Positions 55,958-64,000 of a stretch of DNA of 64,000 bases are shown here, in pieces (position 1 is the stretch's first letter; each line of letters begins with the position of its first letter). The notes beneath the pieces were generated by a model, which saw only the letters and a list, made by a program, of their open reading frames with translations, ran no database searches and had not been told where the DNA came from. The DNA lies in assembly GCA_025765615.1 (NCBI GenBank), contig JAIVFJ010000103.1:161963-225962 (forward strand), given 5' to 3'. This stretch comes from Zopfochytrium polystomum. Lineage: Eukaryota > Chytridiomycota > Chytridiomycetes > Chytridiales > Chytridiaceae. Both the position numbers and the translations under genes were made by a program.

Positions 55958-56933
55958 AGATAGCCAGGTAAATAGCCAGGTAAATAGCCACTGGACCAAG
56001 CCATACAACACCAATATGGGTCCAAATGTCACTATATTCTATTGATTTAGACCCTTAGAAATGACCACAAAACAGCCAGCAAACAAATCCTGTGGTTTGC
56101 CAGCTGCTGGCTGCCAGTGTGAGGATCTGTATTGCGGCAGTGGTGTTTGGTGCCTGCTAGTGTTGTAGATGCAACCCAAAAGCTTTGGGTGGCCTATGAC
56201 ATTTCTAATCTCATGGGTCAGTAGTTAGCTGGGGTTTTACAAGCGCTCCCTGAGATAATTATTGACAATTACCAACATAGTAGGCCCACCACCATGAAAA
56301 TTCTAATTTTAAAACTTTCCTATAATTTATCCTGCATAACAGCAAACCTTTGTCCTGTCCTCTGCATCATAAAAGAACAGCATAGAGGACACACCCTTTC
56401 CTTTCCTGTTTTTTGTTGTTTTGGTTGATGTCGCTCCCTTTTACCATTCTTCAATCCCCTTTCTGTGCAATGAGGTGTGGCTTCCAGAGCTTCAAATTTC
56501 ATCCATCATCAATTTTGAGGAAAACTCTTCAAATTTGAGAGAGGTGTGGCTGAATGTGTGGCTGTCGCCTTACAAATTGTTCTTTTCTTCCCTTTCTCCT
56601 TTTTTTAATTCTTTTGTGTTGTTTCATTTTCTTGCTTTCCTTCTTTCTTTCTTCTTGTCTTTCTTTTTCTCCTTGACTGCTATAAACACTGCCACCCCTT
56701 CCCTATCCCTTTCTCTTTATCTATGTTCTATCTTACTTTCCTCAATAAAACTTTCTCTCTCAGGGCCATCATATTGTTCTTTGTTTGTTGAGGTGGTTCT
56801 CCCTGGCCAGGGCGTTGTTGACCAAGGAGGGAGAAGATGAGTCCTCTTAGTCCAGAGCCACCAGATCAAGCTGAAGAGGCAAGAACAACATTCCCCTTGG
56901 GCCAGTGTGTGAAGACCAAGCCTTGTGTGATGG
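55958..56933 (+). repeat. Dispersed repeat R2, copy B
   Basis: Near full-length match to 16938-17990 in the same orientation, with about 85-90% identity by eye and a deletion at the site where copy C carries the LTR (about 56375). Confidence 0.8.
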
Positions 56934-58667
56934 CTGGTTCTGGGACAGTACTGGGCAAAAACAGGAAAAGCCAGACTTTACCTAGGCCAGGTTTCAGGCG
57001 GTATCTCAAGAATTCCTCAACAGTCTGAAACCTTACCTGCATGTACGCAAGCCCGGACTTGGCACAGACACAAACTTCTTGGTATGTTTCACCTCGATAG
57101 CAGCCTCAATGTACAACCAAATAACAGCTTTGTTGTGTAGCTGCTTGGATTGCACTTGAACTCCCTCTGCCGCCACCCTCAGCGCCTTACCCGTACCTGC
57201 AGATTGCCGATGAGCGGCAGCTGGCTCCTGGTCCATCCTGAAGTAAGGGCTCAGCAGTTTGACCAAACTGGTGCTTTATCCGACTGGTTTAAGGCCGGCA
57301 CAGAGCTTAAAACAATGTAAAATTTCACCCAGTGACATATATTGCTGGAAAGTTTCATCTGCTCTGCTTTCACTGGAATATTTCAGGGCAGAGCAATGCA
57401 AGTCAGAACTCTGGTTAAGCAAACCACCGAGCCTTATCCTGAAGCAACTCTGGGTATCAGCAAGATGCTGTGCCAGATGCTGTGCCTGTGCAAGCACCAT
57501 GGAGGTGCCTGCCCATACAGCTACACGTAAGCCCACACCCATAGGTGCACCTGTGCGTACTCCCTCGAAGGATCTGTCAACTCGATCAAGTTCTGTGACT
57601 TGACCCGCCTTGTTGACAGAGGCCACAAATGTTTGACACTGATGACAAGAGATTGGGCTGGCTGACAAGTGATGACACTGTCAACTTCTGAAGTGTCCTG
57701 GTTGCTGCAGGTCTGCAGTTGCTGTTGCTGGAGTGGGTTTGCTGAGGTGATACCTGGACATAGTCTATTACGGTTCACAGTTGATGGGCTCTTTTTCTCC
57801 TCTCGTTCACTCAGTCGGCAGGTGGCTGTGTGAAGTCTTCAGGGTCACGGTTGTGAGTCTCCATAATCTTCAGGTTGTCAAACAAACCAGTGATGTCTGT
57901 GATGGTGCTGTCATCAATCTTGCCCATATAATGGTTGACTTGGGGAAACTAGTATTTGTTGTTCTTGAAACTTTGGTTTAGTACATGGACAGCAGAACAG
58001 AAACTTAGAGTTATGTCAAACTGGCAGAGAATGTCGATTGGGGGTGAGTTACTGTGTGTGCAGTAGGGATGTGTAGTGCATCTCAAATTTACAAGGGATT
58101 GGGAGTGGTAGTGGCTGTTTAGCTGGCTGGTGAAGAGGATTGTTCGATTGGTGGTGGTGATCGATGGATGGTCGGTTCAACTCACTCTCTTCGTGTTGAG
58201 AACGTTGTCGTGTGGCGAGTCGTTCGTCACGATCGTTGTTGTTGTTTTTGGGTTCGCTCGAGGGTACGCGGGGGTCAGTCGCAGGCAGGCAGGTGATTGC
58301 AATCACTTGTTCTTGTTGTTCACTTGCTTGCGAAGTAAATGCGCTCGGGTCGCGATGTCGCACTCGCTCTGGAGAACTCTCCCTGGTAAGGTGTTGAAAT
58401 TCGAGCGATAATTTGCAGTGGGCCAAGTGGGCCTGCGGGCGAGTGTGTGTGTGACTGCGAGGGCGAGCGAGTGACGGGGGCGAGACGTTGGTGGGTGGAA
58501 TCAAACACAAATTTTCTCCCTTTTTTTTTTTTTCCTTTTTGATTATCACGTGCACACGGGGGCGAGACGTTGGTGAATCAAACACAAATGTTCTTCGTTT
58601 CTTTTTTTTGTTCCTTGTTGATTATCACGTGCACGCGGGGGCGTATTCCAACAGAGACAAGGACTCC
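56934..58667. other. Intergenic and 5' region of the NTPase-nuclease gene
   Basis: Includes a 3'-end fragment of the LINE (about 57738-57800, gtttgctgaggtgatacctg). Immediately upstream of the next gene an ~83-base unit (gggcgagacgttggtg ... gattatcacgtgcac) is tandemly duplicated at about 58476-58557 and 58560-58638. No other gene is supported. Confidence 0.55.
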
Positions 58668-61600
58668 ATGGACGCTGACGATGACCGTCGCTCCAGTAAC
58701 AGTTTGCTGGACAACGAAACCGAGGAGCCGATGAGTGTGGATGAGGACAATGGCGATCGCCGAGGCGACCGAGGCCAACACCTTCCCCTCCAGTCTGTGA
58801 GCTCGGACTCGGCCGTTTCAGAATCAACGCTTCCTGCTTTACCAAGCCATCTCCATCTCCTCGAATTCATTAACGGAAACTTTCCAACGACGGCTGAGGG
58901 ACGGAGAGAGGCCTTGAAATCGTTCGAACAGGCCCGCTTCGACTTTGTGAAGGATGTAGTCATTCCAGCCGTTGCAGGCAACAGCCCAAATGCGACAAGG
59001 CTTGAGCGTGTGTTATCGGGGAGTCTTGCCAACATCATTCTTGGCGAGATGGAGAAGCCAGGATCGACTGTAGCGAGCGTTCGGGACGTCATCAAGAGAA
59101 ATACCGATGTTGATCTTTCCTCACCTCACGATGTGTTCCAAGACTACGACAAAATAGAGTTGGAGGAGGCGTTCTCACGGACATTCGCGGACCCTGACGA
59201 ATATCTGGAAATCCTGCGGCGTCAACTCCTGCAGTACGCGGAAGAATACAGCGATCGTTTCTACTTTCCGGGCGTCTCGATTGTTCAAACGAGCGGTTCG
59301 GGAAAATCGCGGGCCATCGCCGAGCTGTCAAAGTCCTTTTACGTCGTGTACTGCAGCTTCATGAGGAAGGATTCTTCAGGATATCCCCAGCGCTCGTATA
59401 TTGCAGACGAGCTTTACAAAGGCAACAGCGACTTTGCAACCTATTTTAAGGCATGCTACGAAATGATCGGAAGGTATGAAAGGCAGAACAGTCTTTCCGA
59501 ACTTTCGCAGGAACAGATTCGCCGCCGGTTTTTTCAGCAGCAGATCCGGGAAGGGACGACCTTTTATCAAGACCTGGAGCAGACGATGTTGGAAATTCGA
59601 GTCGCCGGCACTGGTAGTGGTCTCAGCAACCCCTCCTCCTTGAAGGCGCTTTTTGTTTTCGATGAGGCGCGCCAGTTGCGGAGTGAATACACCATTCCTG
59701 GACCCAGCGGGATCGGTGAGACAGCTTTTGTCAGAATGCGGAGGGCGGCGGCCAGCCTGATTAGCAAGCAGCGCCCGCCAGCATTCATTATTATGATGGA
59801 TACGACGTCTCGAGTCGCCACGCTTTCGCCAGCTGCTGAAAACGATCCGTCGATGCGAGTCGTAAAGGGGCACCAGATATTCCCTCCATTGTTTTTGATA
59901 GGGAGCATCGACGTTGGACAGGCCAGTGCGTACGGTCAATCCATGGACGATGCATTGGATGAAGGTCGACTGTTCTGCCTCGGTCGACCACTATGGCAGT
60001 CCATGTTGAAAGAGAAAACGTCCAAGTTTAAGAGGAGGGTGCGCACCCTTGCTATTGTAAAGTTGGCAGGCGGCTCCCCGAATCCGGAGTTCGATGAGAC
60101 CTTTGCTATTGCCGTCATCCGTACAAGAGTGCCATTCGTCGTCTTGCGATCACATGTTGCGACAGACCTTGTTGCGTCGCATATGTGGTGGTGCCTGGGG
60201 ATCGATGATACCCGGCAGCACGTTGTTGCGGGGCTTCCCTCCGAACCCGTTCTCGCAGAAGCCGGTGCTTGCTGGACGCACATTGCAAGCTACCGCGATT
60301 CGATTTTCCAATATTTCCGCAAAGCGGTGACGGCTGGTTTCATTGATGTTGGAGAAGGAGGCGAGACAGTTGCTCAGCTTGTTCTCATACTTGGGCGAGA
60401 CTCTGCCGCTGCGAGCTTGGGAAGATCTGTGTCGCCTATCTCAGGCGAGCCTCCTGTCGTTCAGGTACTTGTGATTGATATGTTGCCGATAAACATCTCA
60501 CAAGTCTGTTCACGAAAATAGAGCCCGCCGATGAGTGTCAAAGTCAGCGCAGAAAACCTCACAACAGAAACAGAACAGAATCCGTCTCAAACTGAGGTTC
60601 GTGGTTCCCAGCAGCAATCTTTGTTTTTTTTTTCTTTCTTCTTTCAAACCCTAAGTTGTGTCTCTGTCATCTGCAGGCCCGTAGACAGCTTCTCGATCGC
60701 GCCTACACAGCAGCAGACTCTTGTCTGTTTAGCGGGGCCGTGAGTGTACTTGCCTTCCTTGAAGCAACTCTCCCGACGGTAGCGGTGCAGCAGTTACGCG
60801 GGGCGTCGGCATTGCTTGCGTCGCAAACTGGGTTACCGGACCCGGTGACTGAAGGAAAAGTGTCCTTCACTCACTTTGTTCCTATGTTCGAACGAGTCAC
60901 GAGCATGAGAGACCTGGCCACCCTTTTCTCGCGTGGCGCGGCCGTAAAGTGTTCCCCAGGGTGCCCCGGGGTGGACTTGATAATTCCAGTGCTCATGCCG
61001 GACGTCACTGGGAACTTCCGGATCCTCGAAGGGAACATGTCGTTTCTGCTTGTTCAGGTTAAAAACTACCACCTTCGTGGCCAAGACCGGTCGTTCCCGG
61101 ACTCTGCTACAGTCGACAATTCGCCGCAGCGGTGTGGTCTGGATCCTTTCCCGCAGCATTTGTATCTGTCTGTTTACATGGGATTGGATTTTGATCCCGC
61201 AGTATGTCAAGTATTGGCCCCAGTTGCAGGATTAGACAAGGACGATCGGGTTGGCTTTGGCGAGTACGCGTTGTTGCTGCATCAGGGCAGATGGACCGCA
61301 GAACTTCAAAACCTCCGACAGAAGGCGAGGGACCTGTGGCGGCAGCATCAAAAGCAGAAAAAACGCGTGAGGCTCGAAAAATCAACGAGATTGACGATTG
61401 AGAGAGCTGACAGTGTCGGCAGCGCTGCCCGTGGTGGAGAGGAATCGGGAACGGACCCGGCCGACTCATTGGTGGTGAATCTCGTGGAGGCCCTTCGCAA
61501 GAGGCGGCAGGTTGCGATTTCACTGCGCGGTTTCAACGAGCGGCTGTATCCCTGCCTTGCTGGAAAGCCAGCCGTGCTTCAATGCCTCGGCGACATTTTA

Positions 61601-61753
61601 CGCGGTCCAAGCAACCCGTTGAGCTCTGCGACGGAGAAATCGAAGGCCGTTTTGGCTCGAATGACGTATCCTTCGAGCGTAGCAAAAATGCGCTCAGTTG
61701 AAGCCTACACAGGCGACGACTCTCGGGCCTATTTGGAAATGGATACTGCCTAA
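58668..61753 (+). CDS. Crinkler-like protein: P-loop NTPase plus PD-(D/E)XK nuclease-like domain
   Basis: Exons 58668-60464, 60522-60596 and 60677-61753 join in phase 0 to 982 residues with no internal stop. After an acidic N-terminus and a helical region comes Walker A at about residue 209 (VQTSGSGKSRAIAELSK), a segment FYVVYCSFMRKDSSGYPQRS, and a Walker B-like ALFVFDEARQL at about 327. The C-terminal exon carries GVDLIIPVL (about 722) and SFLLVQVKNY (about 747), a D...QxK arrangement typical of restriction-endonuclease-fold nucleases with Gln replacing Glu. NTPase plus REase-like tail is the architecture of many fungal and oomycete Crinkler-type effectors (CR-toxins). Whether it acts between organisms or inside the cell cannot be told; no signal peptide is visible. 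It faces the HET gene across about 390 bases. The frame upstream of 58668 is open but low-complexity. Confidence 0.8.
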
Positions 61754-62140
61754 GGCCGGCGAGATTCATTCTTTGGTTAATTTGAAAATCGCTATTTGCA
61801 TGTATCAACGACTATTCAACTTGGTTTCGCATCGAGATCAGTTTTTGCAAGCCTTTTTATTGCGCACAGCACGTCCGAAAGGCGACATAATGATTGGTGA
61901 ACAAACGAATAAATTGCATTTTACTCCCTCAAGAGAAACAGCGAAATAAATATCTTCAACTCAAAAGAAAGTGGTGCTCACCCATTTGTCAAGTGTATCG
62001 TCCTAGATTGTCAAGATTGTGAATATTTCTCGCCAATCCGCAAAAAAAATAATCGCCGTGGCCACCAATGTGTGCTTGGTGGTTGGGGATCGTGGCTTTT
62101 TGATGCCATCTCCGGTGCCGCCGCCGCCGCCGACAACAAC
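61754..62140. other. Convergent intergenic region
   Basis: AT-rich, with AATAAA-type signals at about 61907 and 61946 (aataaa) for the upstream gene. Confidence 0.6.
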
Positions 62141-63857
62141 TCAGACAGCGTACACGTCGGCCAGGGCTGCGCCGAACGCGTGCAACGGGTCGTCAACGTC
62201 GTTCCCGACGGCCGAGCCGGCGAGCACGAGCACGATCTGTCGGGCGGCGTCGACGGCCTCACGGATGCGGCTGGCGTCGCCGGGCGATGCCCGTCAAGGA
62301 TGTGCGGGTTCGTCCGGCGGACGCGGCGGAGGCGTGGCAGAGGGGCTGCGGGTAGGCGATCAGGCCGCCGGCCGAGTATCCGCGAAAGGCGGCGGAGGCG
62401 GCGGCTTCGGTGAGGGCGGCGGCGTGCTGGGCGGCGGTGGTCAGGGCGGCGCGGGCGCGGGAGAAGATGGTTTGTTTGGGGGACGTCGGGGTTGCGGTTG
62501 GATCGGCGGCGGTGGCGGATTCGGAGTAGAACACGTTGTCTTTTGTGAAGAATGCCGGCTCGCCGCAGTCGATTGTGGAGACCTGGACGACGGGCACTTG
62601 GCGCAGGAGCACGCCTGTGGGGGTGACGAGCGGGTTGACGTCGACGCGGGTGAAGCGGGCACCACGCGGGGCGTCGATGCGGAACGGGGGGTAGTCTGCC
62701 GCGGAGAAGTCGTCCTTAGAAAGAAACTCCTCGTGCTCGCGGTTGGTGCGGAGGAGACGGGGGTTCCGCCGGCGACAAAAGAGGCCAGGCTGGAACCCGC
62801 CGAACCAGCTGAGCGTGTTTGCGCTGGTCGTGGCGGTTGCTGTCGCGGTTGCATCGGATTTCGCCCGCGGCGCGTCCCGTGCCTTCTTCGTCAACATCGT
62901 GTTCCAGCGGTGCCAGCGAGACCAGGGAAAAGCTCTTCACGACCGCAGGGCCTAGTGCCTCGGCAAACTCTGCCGCAACCTTTGTTCAAACGGTTTCTGA
63001 TAGTCTACAATCACCTTGTCCGCGTCGAAGACGTCCGGGCGATCCCGGGGCAGAAGGCCCAAGATGCCGTACAGGCGGTCGACGGGGTATCTACACTCGC
63101 GAACGCTGGAGAGGAGCAGGGCTGTGCGGACGGACGCCTTGCGCACGGTGAGGGGCAGGAGCTGCAGGGCGACGGCGGAACTGATGACTTGCGGGGAGCG
63201 TTTTCCCGACGAGCATTGACGACGCGGGTCATTCACAAGAGCGCGATGAGGTGGATGCGGGACACCCACTCACTGACCGACCGCCCTGGAGTGGGTCGCT
63301 GGCGATCCCCGATTCGGCGTTCACGTTGCAGTGCTGCCGTCGATCCATTCGACGTCGTCACCAAGCGCGTCGTCACGGTGGCCGTCCCTTCTGCCTGCGT
63401 TTTCGTTCCAGCGGGCACAAGGAAAAAGAGCTTGCTCGGCAGCACGCACTCCTGCAGCGTCCACAGCCTCGTGAACCGCTGCTTTGGCTGGCCGTCGTCG
63501 GCGTCGAGGACTGTGGCGCGGCCTGCATAGATCGCGGCGAGGGGCGTGGTTGAGTGCGGCGGGGGGTACAGCTGGGAATTGGCCTGGCCAAGCGGACGAG
63601 AACGGAACTGTCGAAAGGTGTGCACCACGCCGGAAGAAATCGCGGGCGGCAGTGATTAGGGCGGCGGATGACCAGGGGACAACGACTTGCTGCTGCTGCT
63701 GCTTCCTTCCGTGTGGCGGCATCGGGGGCGGCGGCGGCGGCGGCGGCGGGCCACAGGTACGAGGGCGGGGGCATTGGCGAAGTCGTGCTCCTCGACGGCG
63801 TTGGTGAGGATATGAGGGGAGCCGCATGTGTGGCGTTTGTGCGGTTGACGTTGTTGT
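62141..63857 (-). CDS. HET-domain (heterokaryon-incompatibility-like) protein, 5' end unresolved
   Basis: Minus strand. Landmarks in order: SPHILTNAVEEHDFANAPAL (63.8 kb), VVVPWSSAALITAARDFFRR (63.67), RFTRLWTLQECVLPSKLFFL (63.47; RxWTLQE is the HET hallmark), SEWVSRIHLIAL, an intron of about 61 bases (GTGAAT...CATCAG), CRYPVDRLYGILGLLPRD (PxDRxYgiLGL, the second hallmark), VIVDYQKPFEQ, LGPAVVKSFSLVSLAPLEHD, SANTLSWFGGFQPG, and a C-terminal VDAARQIVLVLAGSAVGND ending at 62141. HET proteins trigger incompatibility cell death in ascomycetes, and HET-like domains are found more widely. Frame changes at about 62.98, 62.86 and 62.28 kb are not explained by clear introns, so it may be a young pseudogene, or contain tiny introns or errors. 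The N-terminus is cut off by intron-like sequence and the GA repeat at the window end. Confidence 0.6.
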
Positions 63858-63888
63858 TTTTCTTCCTGTCTTTGTTAATACCTGCGCA

Positions 63889-63889
63889 A

Positions 63890-63963
<74 letters not shown>

Positions 63964-64000
63964 TTGAGAGAGAGAGAGAGAGAGCAGAGAGAGAGAGAGA
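63889..64000. repeat. (GA)n microsatellite to the window edge
   Basis: GA dinucleotides with a few CAGA and TTGA interruptions. Confidence 0.95.

Overview
The window looks like nuclear DNA of an early-diverging, probably chytrid-like, fungus. It has spliced genes with short GT-AG introns (about 55-170 bases), intron-bearing eukaryotic tRNA genes and eukaryote-only families (RAD23, tetraspanin, an APE1-type nuclease, ZGPAT, a TKL kinase). It also has gene types common in fungal conflict systems: HET, TIR-NACHT, and Crinkler-like NTPase-nuclease. The chytrid placement is inference from gene content and base composition; no phylogenetic marker was read.

The sequence alternates GC-rich gene blocks with lower-GC, repeat-filled valleys. 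Block 1 (1-11.1 kb, all +): the 3' part of a large repeat-built surface-type protein, a ZGPAT-like G-patch protein and an Erf4/golgin-A7-like protein. Valley 1 (11.1-27.3 kb): no confident host protein gene, but intact tRNA-Ile(AAU) and tRNA-Val(CAC), many decayed tRNA copies, two solo LTRs, a 5'-truncated LINE with target-site duplication, a TTAA-bounded piggyBac-like element and a dispersed ~1 kb repeat (here R2). Block 2 (27.5-35 kb): an APE1-like AP endonuclease (+) facing a large TKL kinase with C-terminal Sel1-like repeats (-). Valley 2 (35.2-40.5 kb): a decayed piggyBac transposase split by R2, which is itself split by a solo LTR; then a gene remnant and an intact tRNA-Pro(CGG). Block 3 (40.6-47.8 kb): RAD23 (+), a tetraspanin (-) and an F-box/ankyrin-type gene (-) with the tail of a second copy. 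Valley 3 (48-58 kb): a second piggyBac-like copy, a broken TIR-NACHT receptor gene and more R2/R3/tRNA debris. The last 6 kb hold an intact P-loop NTPase/PD-(D/E)XK protein (+) and, facing it, a HET-domain gene (-) that reaches the window edge.

Functional threads: RAD23 and the AP endonuclease are DNA-repair housekeeping genes; the surface protein, tetraspanin and Erf4-like protein are membrane or cell-surface genes. The last 14 kb gathers three unrelated conflict-type genes. The most striking non-coding observation is that the solo LTRs carry arrays of canonical heat-shock elements upstream of a TATA box. Gene models were built by hand from reading frames and splice consensus. In very GC-rich stretches (kinase 3' half, F-box gene middle, HET gene) some frame changes could not be resolved.
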